This document shows, piece by piece, positions 45,631 through 57,559 of a stretch of DNA of 64,000 bases. Location of the stretch: assembly GCF_001659605.2 (NCBI RefSeq), contig NC_035170.2, forward strand, positions 17,312,265-17,376,264. Direction: 5' to 3'. Positions within the stretch are counted from its first letter, which is position 1. Each line of letters begins with the position of its first letter. The position numbers were made by a program, and so were the translations under genes. The notes beneath the pieces were generated by a model, which saw only the letters and a list, made by a program, of their open reading frames with translations, was not told the DNA's origin and searched no databases. This stretch comes from Manihot esculenta (taxonomy: Eukaryota; Streptophyta; Magnoliopsida; Malpighiales; Euphorbiaceae).

Positions 45631-48600
45631 TAGAAATTAAAGTAAATATTTGAATTTTTTAATTTAGAGAAATAATATTATGTACATGACATATGGACTA
45701 TAATTTTTTTTTATCAAAATTAACACAAATAATTAAAATTGAGACAAATGTGAAAAGATAAATTTTATTGTCCAAAAATTTAATATTAAAATATAAATAT
45801 GAAAAATAGTAAACGTTTTGGATTTTTTTTAATATATCTTAATATTATTATAGACAGCAAATTGTGAAGCCGATTTTATTTTTATATAATAATCATCCTC
45901 CAATGGCCAGACCATTCATAAAGCTTCTATCTAATCATCCATAGTAGTGCCTTAATCATCAATCAACATTATATATATATATAATCTCTTTGTATCAAAT
46001 TTCTACCGTGAATTTGAATTTGAAATCTCATTGATTTTAGTTTTTTTTTTTTTCATGATTTGCTAATCTAATAATATGATAGAAGATTTGAATTTTTATA
46101 ACAGTATGCAGGAAAAAGTTATGCAAGGAGAAATATTACATCTGTAGAGAAATTAATCTGTTAAAAAAATTCCAAAACAAAGGTGCAATACTTTTTTAAA
46201 CACAGCTTTCAACTTTTATTACATGTTGGATGATGTTTGATTGTGTTTCATTAACAGTGATTAAGGATTCAAAAACATCAAGTACTTGAGAAGGGTTGTT
46301 AGATTGTCATCCACTAAATCCAAAACCCTTTTCAAACCTCACATCCCCTTTCCCCCCAACCAATATATATATAATTAAAAATAAGATAATAGAAAAATTC
46401 ATTAAAACTAAAGAAATGACCGATTAAATTTTAAAAATATTTTAATATATTCATTTTTTTTATAATATAAAGAATAAATAATAATTTTTTTAATAATAAT
46501 TAAACACTCATATCCCAACTTAATTATAAAAATAACAGCTGATCAGCATAAGCTTGCTTAGCACCTTTGACTCTTCCACCAAAAAAACTAGCTTCACATG
46601 GCATCCACTGAAATTTGCTTTCAAATTATTGCATGAACAAAAGCTAGATATTCTGAAGGTGACTTTCACTTGTGACTTGTGACTCATGATTTTCCAAATG
46701 TTCAATTTCACCTTCTTTAGTTAATGATATGAGAATATCTCAATTGATTGATCCACCATCACTCCTTTTCAGGGACTATGCATCTTAAAAGAAAAAAATA
46801 AAAATTGTGATGAAATTTATTAATTAAAAAAAAATACAGTAAAATAAATTATAAATTATTTATCGATCACTTTTTTTTTAAATGGGGATTGAAATAGTAG
46901 AATCTAAAATCTCTCAAATTTATTTAGATACATTTATCACCGAATTAAATCTGTGAGTGCATTCATTAATTACTTTTTGATAATATGAAATACCGAACAT
47001 TAAATTATTAACATAAAATTTTATAACTATCTTTTACCTTTTCTTGTAATATTAATCTGCAGTTAGCAAATCTCATCAATGCAAAGTTATAAATGATTTA
47101 TTAGTTGTAAACCCAACAACAAAAGCAAAAGCAAAAGTAAATCACCGTATTAGATTAAATGTTCAAAACTACTTTTACCTTTTTTTTTTTTTTTTTATAG
47201 CTTTTCCTCATTATTAACTTCAAAATTTATCCATCTTCCAGCTAATGTCAATTAACCCTTTATTTCCAAACAAAAAGAATAAGCTTTGGCAGATTCCTTT
47301 CAATATCCTGTCTTGAATTTCAGGAATTTTTGCTAAAGACCCAACACATTAAATTTTGTCAATAATCATTCCAGGTAGCTGTCATAGCAAAAAAATGCAA
47401 ATCTTTCAAATTTTCAATTATGATTAACTGGGATTCGCTGATAAAACATAGAAGCAGCAAGCTGAAAATGCTACTGGTTCAATTGCTTGAGGAAGATTTT
47501 ACTCTTGGGACAAAAGAATAGCAACCCATGTTCAGACAAGTTTCTGAAATCTACTAAGGCTGTCTCCAGTGTCCTCTAAATCATATGAGAAATGACTATA
47601 CACTTTCATCATTGCCCATCAAAATATCTATTAACATTTCACCAAAGGGTTTGTTTCTTTCTGTTTCTCTCCACTTGCATGCAAACTAAAAGGATGAACC
47701 TGTCCACTTATCATGCTAACTTACTAGTCATGTAATTCATTAGTTTCAAATTTATAACTCTTTTTTTTTTTTTTTTTTAAACATGAAAGGAAGGAAAATG
47801 ACTGAGCAATAATTAATGGACTATACAATAGAAACGGATTCTTCCCCTTTATCATCGTAAAATTAAATATTTCAAAATAAGAGTCGGAGAAATTTGAATT
47901 CAAAATCTCACTTATCTCCAACACTTTATAACCTTAAATAACAATAAAAGACTAAATAGACTACCCTAATATGAACTTTGATATATCGATAAATTATTAT
48001 TGAGCCTTTGTATTTTTTAAAATTAATTATTTAGTCACTTATTGCAAAATCATTCAATTACAACATTAATATATTTTATGTAATAAAATTTTTTAATCTT
48101 TCTATTAACATTAGTTTATTTATTTTATTTTAAAAAAAAAGACTTAATTAGTATGAATTTTAAAATTATGAGACTAAATAATAAATATTTAATGTTAAAA
48201 TAAGTGGAACAATATTTTATCTCATAGAAGACTTAAAGGCTTTGATTTCACAAAATATAACTACATCTTGATTTAATGATTTTGAAAAAGGTAGTAAATA
48301 GTTAATTTTAATAAAATATAGGGATCTAATAACAATTTACCCTTGATATATTTAATTAAACTTGAGATCTGAGCAGGAAACTACTTTTCATAATATTAAT
48401 TCTTTCACTGCACATGAGGAGTTGAATATTCAACTTTCAGTAAGTTTTAGCCATGGCCACCCTATGCCCAAATAATATGACTTGAAAGCCTTCATTCATT
48501 GAATGGTGTTTGAGAATTTTTGATGATCAGAATTCAGTTTCATTTCCTTTCCTCTCTCAAATATTTATCGATAAAAAAGAAAAAAAAAACACTTAAAAGA

Positions 48601-48818
48601 AACTTCAAAAACAAAGGAAGCTATTACCCCTTTCCAAGCTTCATGACTATAATCTTATTCACTACAATTATTGTAAAAATATTTTTATACTATGCATTTG
48701 AATTTCATGAGTTGGATTTAGATTCAGTAACAATTATTAATAAATTATGAATTTCAAATTATATCATTTTTACTTATTAAAAAGCTTCATAGAGTGGATT
48801 TACAATAATACTATTTTA

Positions 48819-48910
48819 TTAATTTATCATAATTATAGTTAAGAATATTAAATTGAATTTTAAAAAATTAACTGAAATTACAATATAGTTTATGAAATTT
48901 TGTTTTATTA
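48819..48910 (+). repeat. Dispersed AT-rich repeat, copy 3
   Basis: Carries AATTTATCATAATTATAG, then AGAATATTAAATTGAATTTT and a downstream AATTACAATATAGTTTATG. Confidence 0.6.
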
Positions 48911-49400
48911 ATAAAAATAGTCTTTAAAATAATATTTTTATTACATATAACATATTTAAATATTTATTAATAAGAAATGACATAGGGAAACTAAAATCAT
49001 TACCATAAATAAATCATTCTTCTGCTTCTCCATCCATGGATTACATGTTATTTTTAAGTCATTTTTGATGGGCAACTCATTTCATGCCCATCCATTCGTT
49101 ACTAGATATTCCCTTCTTTTTGCCTTAGCCGAAATTATCCAATGAATTCGGATAACGGAGAAATCTTCGTCGTTTCAGGATTTTTGATTGATTTTTCATT
49201 TGATTCTAATATGATATGGACCAATTACAATTTCAGGATATTAGTGAAAAACTAGAACTGAACCAAAATAGTAAAATAAATTTGAGTTGAATCGACTCAA
49301 CCAGAATTACATGATCACACATCACAGCGTGTAGTCATTGTTCAAATAACCGTAGCAATAAACAGTGACTTTTGCTTCGCTTTTGATGTAGTTACATAGA

Positions 49401-49807
49401 CAATGGCAAAAGGAAAGACAAATGGATCTCTGTTTTTAATCTATGCATGATGGAATTACCAAAAGCAAAAGAAAACACAACTGGTACACTTGAAAGAATA
49501 CATGAACTAAAACATATCTTGCAAGATGATTTACATCAACATCTTATGCACAATTTATCACCAGTAACAAAAAAAAAAAGAACAAATCTGCAGATCTTGA
49601 AAGATATAACTAAAAGGGCGACGTTATACACAAGGCGTACCACATTACAGGTTGCAGAAATGGTCAACTGCATGCAGCATTTCCTCAGCACTGCTACATA
49701 CAAGCTTACCCATTGAATAAGTTAAAACTACCATGACTAAATTCTAATGCTGTCTACAGAGCAAATTCCACATCTTGCTTCCTCACTGGACCTTCTGGAG
49801 CTGCTTC
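49401..49807 (-). other. Probable 3' UTR and downstream flank of the C2-domain gene
   Basis: This follows the stop codon of the C2 gene and is less AT-rich than the DNA beyond. The 89-codon open frame on the opposite strand (49447-49716) has no recognisable domain. The cleavage site cannot be placed from sequence alone. Confidence 0.4.
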
Positions 49808-52800
49808 TTAGTACGGTGGAGGATAAATACCAGGAAAAGGACCTGAACAGAAAAATTTTAGTATTAATGCTAAGATGACAGTTAGCATCAGCATCTAAGA
49901 AAGTAAATAAAATAAATAAGATGGGCATCATAATATGAAGTCACCTGGAGGATAATAGGGTGAAGCATGTGGAGGCGGTGGATATGGATGTGGAGGATAA
50001 GCTGAATGCGGTGGGTATGGAGGAGGGGGATAAGCAGTTGGTGGAGGAGGGTATGCAGATGGTGGATATGATGGATAATGAGATGTGTAGGCTGCAGGTA
50101 GTTGCGCATAAGAAGCTACAGATGCTGGAGGTGGTGGTGAGTACATGGATGAATGGGGCACAGGTGCTCCATATGGTGGAGCAGAAGGAGTAAAGCTTGT
50201 AGCTGGTTTCTGCAACAAGCAAACAGAGTAATTCAGCTGCCATGGATGAAAATTTCTTCACGGATAAGTACATGATATTGAACCTATACGGTTATGACAA
50301 ATGTAGCTTACCTTGGCATTTGGATAATGCAAAATGAGCCTCACTTCTCCAGCATATCTGCAGTAGATAGAAACACATTTTGGAATTGAAACATCATAAA
50401 ACTTAATTGCCACAAATAGTTGAGAAATTAGGTCGTCACATGCACTATCATGGAAGACTTATAATACATCCATTAATTGCCACATAATATTTAGCTACGA
50501 AGACAGATGAGATTACAAACATCATCAGATACTGCACAGGAATTATATGAAATTTAAGGTGCATAAACCATAACCATGCCCACACTTCTATCCCATCCCT
50601 TCTAGGAAACAAAAAAAAATGATGCATCATTGATCTACAATTGACAAAAACAAAGATTTATTGTTTAATTCTCAAACCCTGACATCCTCTCCACAAAAGG
50701 GGACAGTAAAATCCTTCTCATGATTGATACATTCTGCTCTATTATCTCTCTCATTTTCCCTCTCAAAGAATTCCAAAAGAAAACGGGGAATAAAAAATGG
50801 CAACTTGCCAAGAAAGCTCAAATATTAACTTGATTAGATATTAAAGAGGACACAAGCATGCATGGTATCTTAATTAATAATAAATGCTGGTGGTTAGATT
50901 ACAAGGATGAGGTTTGAGTAAAATTCATGGGTTCAAGCCTTCAAGGTGTAGCTTTCCCCAAGAACTACCCGCAACCCCACTTCTACCCCTTAAATAAATA
51001 AAATGCCATTATAACTCTAAATTAGAATTTGTTCACTCAGAACCTATAAATTTTAAATTAACTGCAGAAAATCTTAAGAATGAAAATCTGCTTAGGATTT
51101 GTTTTACATTGTTATTAAAGTTGTTAAGAAAAACTCTCTTAAATCTATTAGTTGACAACATTAAAAATTAAATTTGAGATGTTTTAGCCATAAGAACCTT
51201 AAAATAACAAAACAGGTTATTTTTAACAGCATCAATGCTTTTTCTAAAAATGTTTTTTACCCTGATAATTATTCCCAAATGGCACCTCATCATCCAATTG
51301 TCTTGTATAAATTGCTTGACATATTGTTCAGAACACATGCAGAATTCACCTGCAGTGCTTTAGTTTTAATTGTTACACAAATTCACCAAGTATAAAAGTT
51401 CAGTTGCAATTGAATTAATAGAATTCAATTGCAATCTTTTAGAAGTCATTTGAAAAATGAATTCTATGAAGCACCAGAATTTGTAATTTTGTGAAATTCA
51501 ATACATTTGGGGGCAATTACAATTTTCTACCAAAATTATGGAATTTGCAGACGAATTTTACGTAGAAAATGAAGATTATAGGACCATAACACCATATAAA
51601 TTCATTCAATAGTACTCTTTGTACTCTTTCTCTTTGTGTCCTCACTTCCCTCTCTCTCTCTCTCAAGACATACAGTTGAAATTCTAGACCTAGTACACAG
51701 TGTATCAAATATAAAAATTAACTTGCAAAATAAATCCTATGGAAAAACTAATTTACAAGTGAATGAACTAATTGCTCATTTGATTCCTAACATCAATTAA
51801 CATGACTAAACAGCACAATACATTAGTGTCCTAAATATTTCCCTTAAAACTTTAAGTTTCAGCAAATTAGAAGAATCAGAGCAAAATGCATCATAGAACC
51901 TTTAAGTTCAAATGTCCTGTACAATTAAAGGCAGACCAATTTTGTGGTAAACATGCAAAGTGATCAACTGGTCTACTCTATCGTGACCCTATGAGTTTTA
52001 TTCTTCAATTCGCATTAGTTTTCCAAGACCCAAGAACTCATTAACAGCCCTAAATACCATATCATAATTAATCAATGACAAACAAATGCTTGCGAAGGCT
52101 ACCTTTTGTCTCTTATGATACAGAGACACCTAGAAAAGGGACACTGGCATAAAGCTAAATCCTTTTGTCAAGAACTTAAATGTGTAGATGATGAGTTAGA
52201 GCGAATATAACTTAGTATTCTTAAAAATATTTGTGCTTAAGCAGAAATAAGTGACTTGGGAACCTAAAAAACACAAGCTGATAATGACTTTCAACTCAAA
52301 GGAGAGCACTTAAGCAAGATATCCATGAACAATCATTTTCATGTGTAACAACAAATTCAAAATTCTAAAAGCACCCAAGTTGATATCATATTTCATTTCC
52401 TTTTATATGGTACATCAGAATTTTTTATAACTGAGCTTTGCAACTTGAACCCTTGACTTCCTACACTACAAAGCAGACGCTTCTAGTTCACTTCTAGAAA
52501 ACCTGTATTCCCTCATCATTAAGGATAAAAGATATCTTTAAAATTAGAACATATATTGTTTTAATGTTTTATATGATAACTAGCTGCCTATCCCACTCAA
52601 ATAGCCAAAATATGGAGTTTAGATCATATGGAATCCCCTTCATGATATGCTAAATTCCAAGTTTATTAAAGCAGCTAAGCCAAGAACCTCCCAATCATTC
52701 ACATTCAAATTAGTAATTGCAAGTTGAAGGGGGTAAACTGCAATTGCTCATACCTGCCGGTTTTAGTCTGAAGTGGCCAGGTGCTATCATCATAACCTTC

Positions 52801-53455
52801 TGATAGAACCTTCTGCAATTGAACCCTATCCACAGGAACACAACAGAAAGCTAAGCTTAACTAAAACAAAGAGGCAAATGGGTATACAAAGTACTTATTG
52901 TTATTACAGTAAACACAATCATGCAAAAGTGGGGAGAGATTAATTACTTTCCACTGCCAATGAAATCATCATATGTTAAGGTATTGCTGTTCCAAACCAC
53001 AAGATTCAGTTCTCTTAGCCCTTCAATTAGAGTAAACACAAACTTCTCTTGAAATGTAGGATTTTTGCCACCATCTAAAGATTAAAAGAAAAAAATGTTA
53101 TGTCTGTATCAACTTCTCCCAAAATTTGAAACGATTTCATGGCAGATCTATTAGCCAAAGCTTAGCATACCTGTGCAGGTTCTTGTGCGGGACTTATTGC
53201 TACCATATTCAACAATAGCATAAGGATCTTGCCTAGAAATCCATTCTGTATCTTTCAATTTATTACAACCTACGACTGCATCCAAAAACAAAATCACAAA
53301 AATTGAAAAAAAAATAAAATAAAACCCATAAATCAAATGATCAAAACAATTGAAGGGCCTATTTAATCTCATAAAAAATTATAGAAATTAAAAGAAACAA
53401 ACTCATACATACCAGTAACTTCAAGAAGATGGCCTTGAATACCAGAGACGGACAT
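49808..53455 (-). CDS. C2-domain protein with a Pro/Tyr-rich C-terminal tail, 7 coding exons, 230 aa
   Basis: Coding exons on the minus strand, all with GT..AG boundaries and a continuous frame: 53455-53413, 53275-53171, 53074-52948, 52825-52754, 50357-50312, 50209-49945, 49842-49808 (stop TAA 49808-49810). They total 693 bp. The start MSVSGIQG is the first ATG after a short CT-rich leader. Residues about 5-125 form one C2 domain (LLEVTVVGCNKLKD, SRQDPYAIVEYG, NPTFQEKFVF, DDFIGSGKVQL). Residues 131-230 are rich in YPPPP-type repeats. No signal peptide or membrane segment is seen. The protein probably binds membranes or lipids, as in plant small C2 proteins. Asp23, Asp31 and Asp86 fit calcium ligands, but loop 3 has Asn78 and Asn80 where Asp is common, so calcium dependence is uncertain. 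Intron 4 is 2396 bp; the others are 102-200 bp. It is the only ordinary host gene I can support in the window. Confidence 0.88.
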
Positions 53456-53543
53456 GCTAGAAGATGGGTAAGAAGAAGAAGATGATAATGATGATGAAGA
53501 CGGCTGCTTATTCGAAAATGGAAACGTTATTGATCAAGTGATC

Positions 53544-53553
53544 TATAGATATA
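53544..53553 (-). promoter_or_regulatory. Possible TATA box of the C2-domain gene
   Basis: The minus strand reads TATATCTATAG about 90 bp upstream of the ATG. It is followed by a leader with TCTTCTTCTT repeats typical of plant 5' UTRs. Positional inference only. Confidence 0.35.
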
Positions 53554-53974
53554 GGACAAAAAGTCACCTTTTTAATATTGTTTTCTACTTTTCGTGTAAA
53601 AAATCCAACGACTGGGTTCTGGGGTCGTCCCTGGTTGCTGTGTAGATTCGTTCGTTTTGGATTTTTTTTTTCCCCTTTTTTAATTATTTCTTCTATGAAA
53701 TTTCGTTTTGAGAGCAATTTCCAGTACAGAGGGGTTGTTAATGAGCATTTAAGGCGTGGATAGGCATATGATGGTGAGGATTTTCTCGTGTATTTAAGCC
53801 TGAGGCCTGGGGGTCCATCAGGGTAAAAGCACGCGTCTAAATGCACGCTCTCTAACTTTTATGGCTGGCGCGTTTCTATAGTCAAGTCAATTCCGGGGTT
53901 TCTCTTTCCTCGTTCGATGGGAAACAACGAGGCTTTATTCAGGAAAAGAGTTGGAAGCTACAGTTTGTTTTAAG

Positions 53975-54480
53975 GTAAATTGTATTTAAAAGCTGTTAGA
54001 ATAAAAAAAATTCAAACGGTAATTTAGATCTATATTTAATATTTTAAATTTTATATAATAAAATTAAATATTTTTAATTTATAATTTAAAAATTAAATTA
54101 AATTAATATAAATTAATAAAAAGTAAAATTTTTTAAATATAAAAATATATATAATTTATAATATTAAATATAAATATTTAATATATATTATTTATATGTG
54201 ATATTTATTCAGTATAATATATTTAATATTACATATAATAAATATAAGATATATTTAATTTTAATATAAAATTTAAATTAAAAGATTATATTTTATTAAT
54301 AATATAAAATTTTAAAAATTATATTATAATTTACCGTTAATTTATATAAATTTAATTTAATATTTTTAGGTATAATTATGATAAATTAAAAAATTTTAGT
54401 TTTGTTATCTAAAATTTAAAGTGTTTGAAATAAATGTTGATTATGGTGGAGATTTGCATTTTTTTTAAACATATATTTAG
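53975..54480. other. Very AT-rich stretch upstream of the C2 gene
   Basis: No gene is seen. It is dominated by AATTTAAAT-type words and includes an inverted copy of the dispersed AT-rich repeat (54290-54420). Confidence 0.5.
54290..54420 (-). repeat. Dispersed AT-rich repeat, copy 4 (inverted)
   Basis: The reverse complement carries AATTTATCATAATTATAC, then AATATTAAATTAAATTT and AAATTATAATATAATTTTT. It aligns with 44813-44930. Confidence 0.6.
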
Positions 54481-54769
54481 TAAAAAATATTTAAAAATAA
54501 AAAATGTTAATAACATTAACCCGTTAAACAAATTTTTTGAGATATTGAGAAAATGATTTAATTTTTCGCATGATTTAGATTTTCCTTTTAACTACTTTTT
54601 GTTGAATGTCAACATAACAGAAAATATAGGATTGGTCCCTGAAAACAAAATAACTTATAGTCAATTAAACCATTTAATTTAAAATTGGTATTCTTCTTTA
54701 TGTAGGACAAATAAGAAAGGCTATTTGCACTTAAATTGAACATGAGTAAAGCCTAAATTATGCTAAGTT

Positions 54770-54967
54770 TTGTCAACTTTGTTTCTCTTCAGTATCTCTC
54801 GGATGATAAATGGCATACAATCCTTATATTTCAAGCCGAGTAGAAACTTTTGTCAAGGAAACTCGGTATCCTTACATAATAAATTTTTATCATGTGTTGA
54901 ATGTCTCTCATCCTTATTTAAAAAGATTGAGAAGGCTAGCCCTGTTCATAGTATAAAAATTAAATGA
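54770..54967 (+). pseudogene. Probable LINE (L1-type) reverse-transcriptase fragment
   Basis: The short frame reads like a decayed version of the LINE RT block around the RQGDPLSPYLF motif: FCQGNSVSLHNKFLSC, then VECLSSLFKKIEK and SPVHSIKI. The invariant residues are partly changed and the frame is only 65 codons. It lies upstream of, and on the same strand as, an RNase H-like fragment at 57195-57558, the order expected in plant L1 elements. Confidence 0.5.
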
Positions 54968-55101
54968 TTAGCTCCAAATATCACTTATTTTTTAAGTATT
55001 CATTTAAATCACTAGCTCAATCAATTCCAACATATGCAATGGTTTTGGGGTAATGTTCTTTTTTGAATTTAACATCATCTCCTAATATGTATAATGTATC
55101 T

Positions 55102-55565
55102 AGGGGTGAGCAGAATCCGGTTCAAATCAAAAAAATCGATCGAACCGAATCGATTTGAAAATTTGGTTCGGTTTTTTATACATTTCGGTTCGGTTCGGTT
55201 CTAAATTTCAGAAATTTCGGTTATTTCGATTCGGTTCGATTTTGATAAAAAAAAAACTGAAAAAACCGAACCGAACCGATTAGGGATAATAATATATTTT
55301 TTCAATAATATAGAGAAATTAAATTATTTTAAAATTAAAATATTTTAATTAAATTTTAAAATACTAAAAATAAAGTGTAAAAAATTGAAAAAATATTAAA
55401 AATCGAAACCGATCAAACCGAATCGAACCGAATCAGACCGGTTCGATTCGTTTCGGTTTTTGACCAAAATCGGTTCGGTTCGGTTTTCATAAAAACTAAA
55501 ATTTCGGTTTTCGATTTATTCGGTTCGGTTTGATTTTGAACGGAACCGACCGAATGCTCACCCCT
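55102..55565. mobile_element. Fold-back MITE with GGTTCGG-rich arms, about 464 bp
   Basis: The ends are inverted: AGGGGTGAGCA on the left and TGCTCACCCCT on the right. Inside, the arms are built of CGGTTCGGTT words on one side and AACCGAACCG on the other, so the whole unit can fold back. AATGTATCT flanks it at 55093-55101 and 55567-55575, with one extra A on the right. A 9-10 bp TSD is typical of Mutator-like elements. No coding capacity. Confidence 0.8.
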
Positions 55566-55845
55566 AAATGTATCTAATGCAACTCTTACTCTCTGGTGAT
55601 AAAAACTTTAAAGATTTATTCTTTTGCTAAATGTTCTGTCCTAGAGGCTCCTATTGATTAATAATATGAGTTATATGTGGTGGAGCATTGTGCAAACTAC
55701 ATACTAGTTGTCCTTTGGTATTCATTAGCGATAAAGTGATGGCAAGAGTATAAAAATTCTGTGTGATCCCTAGCTGCCACAAAAGATTTGTGAAAGAATA
55801 TGATCTCCAATTCAGATTTCGGGTGGTAATGCTACTATAAAAGCT

Positions 55846-55915
55846 CGAATCAACCAAGAACTTGTAGTGGAATAAATATAAGAATCAACCAAGAACTTGT
55901 AGAGGAATAAATTTA
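55846..55915. repeat. Tandem duplication, about 35 bp x 2
   Basis: Two adjacent copies of GAATCAACCAAGAACTTGTA plus GNGGAATAAAT. No function is apparent. Confidence 0.85.
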
Positions 55916-56527
55916 AGTATGATCTTGCCTTTTGAGACGTCGCATATTATGGATTTACATATTAATAATTGATAATTGAAAATTTATTTCATAAAACCGT
56001 TATATATGCAATAGTTATTGTTAGTATATTTGTCCTAAACCATTATTTTGAACCTTTCGTATGTCATTTTGTTTATTAATAAAAGATATTTTATTATCAT
56101 TATTATTTATTTGCCTATTACATAATAATGATTAACATTTCTACTTACTTATTATTATAATGATAAAAATAAGATATAATTAGTATGATTATTGATTAAT
56201 AATTATGAGATTATTATGTATATATTGATATAAATAAATAATCATATATAATTATTCGAGAATAAAGTATTGGATGAAACTACACTAAGATCACTACATG
56301 AATTACTGTTATAAGTAAATATCAAAATAGTTATATTTTAATCTTTTGACTTGAGATTGTCATAGTTTCTAACATAAAAACTGTTATATTTTGACATAAT
56401 CAAACACTGTCTTTAATCGGATAATCATAAAGGTTATGACTTAGCATAATAGAAATTATGTAGAGAATACTGAACAATCAAGATAGAATTTATCCCTCTC
56501 TTTGAGAGAGATTAAGATTTCGGAAGG

Positions 56528-57090
56528 CAACAAAGAGCTAAAAGAGCTCGGATGGAGACCCAGAGCTTAAAAGTCCGGTAAAGAGTTGAAATGCTCTTTA
56601 AAATAATCAGGTCTAAAAAATCTTGTAAACAGCTGAAATACTCGTAAAAAATATGCAGGACTAAAAGAGCTTAGAAGAATACAGAGAGCCACAGAGTTCA
56701 GACGAAGAATCAAGGCTAAAGAGCCTGAAAGACCACAAGAAGCCTAAGAGCTCAGAAAAATAATCAGGAATAAATAGCCTGATAAAGAGTTGAAACGCTT
56801 GTAAAAATAATTATGACTAAAAAGCCTGGTAAAGAGTTGAAGCGCTCGTAAAAAATACTCAGAGCTAAAAGAGCCTAGAAGTATACAGAGAGCGATAGAG
56901 CTTGGGTGAAGAATTAGGCTAAAGAGCCCAGAAGACCACAAGGAACCTAAGAGCTCGGAAAAATAATCATGGCTAAAGAGCCGGGATAAAGAGTTAAAAT
57001 ACTTGTTAAAATAATCAGGGCTAAAAAGCCCGTAAAGGGCTGAAACACTCGTAAAACATACTCAGAGCTAAGGAGTCCTGAAGATGATAA
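56528..57090. repeat. Tandem repeat, about 204-bp unit with shorter internal repeats
   Basis: Units beginning CTAAAAGAGC or CTAAGGAG start at 56661, 56865 and 57068, giving periods of 204 and 203. A partial unit precedes them from 56528. Within each unit a shorter theme (AAAGAGTTGAAACGCTNGTAA, then AATAATCANGGCTAAA) recurs about every 45 bp. There is no open frame across it. It ends just before the LINE RNase H fragment. Confidence 0.8.
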
Positions 57091-57194
57091 AAGAGTTAAA
57101 AAGTTTGAAAAAATAATTTAAGTCTTGAAACCTAGAAGGTCCTTTGTAAAAGAAGTACGAATTGATAATACAAAAAGAAAAAGTGAAGGATATC

Positions 57195-57558
57195 ATGATC
57201 CTTCGAAATCTTTTTATAGCCAGATGGATGCAAAGTGTGCTGAAGTTATGGCATTTCAGGAAGCATTGAGCTGGATTAAAGAGTATGGATGGGATCGAGT
57301 CCTTTTCGAATTGGATGCTCAGGTACTTGTGATGTCAGTTAATTGTGCTTTGTTGGATGATTTATCGTCTTTTGGCCCTTGGTTCAAGATTGTAAACTGC
57401 TTCTATCTAGTTATGAGGAAGCAAAGTGTGTTTTTGTTCATAAATCTGCAAATGATGTCGCTCATCTTCTAGCAATATCGGCTCATTCTGAGTCAGGTCA
57501 AGGAGCTTGGGTTGATGTCCCTCCTCCTCATATTGTTTCTCTGCTCTCTTTGAATTAA
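57195..57558 (+). pseudogene. RNase H-like C-terminal fragment of a plant LINE, one frameshift
   Basis: The first frame reads CAEVMAFQEALSWIKEYGW, DRVLFELDAQVLV, matching the usual plant RNase H-like wording (AExxAxxxAL, then ExDxxxLV). Near 57390 the reading must shift to continue VFVHKSANDVAHLLA and GAWVDVPPP, which ends in a stop at 57556-57558. A short A-rich run follows at about 57580. The start of the domain is missing. It is most likely the 3' end of a dead LINE. Confidence 0.72.
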
Positions 57559-57559
57559 T

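Larger units (their letters stand above)
43541..49400. other. AT-rich intergenic DNA, no gene recognised
   Basis: The base composition drops sharply to very AT-rich after the retrotransposon pile. All open frames are short with no recognisable domain. Long T runs occur near 47181-47199 and 47761-47778. Copies of a dispersed AT-rich repeat are listed separately. The stretches at about 46200-46350, 46550-46770 and 47270-47720 are less AT-rich and could be decayed or regulatory sequence. I could not assign them. Confidence 0.6.

Noticed and set aside
45900..46380. Possible gene or promoter in the less AT-rich patch with a TATATATATA run
   Set aside because: No open frame or domain follows on either strand; the TA run is a simple repeat.
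49960..50193. Plus-strand frame across the C2 tail exon
   Set aside because: Antisense to the proline-rich exon 6, which is in frame with the C2 domain and has proper splice sites.
53508..53846. 112-codon minus-strand frame upstream of the C2 gene
   Set aside because: It overlaps the presumed promoter and leader of the C2 gene and shows no domain.
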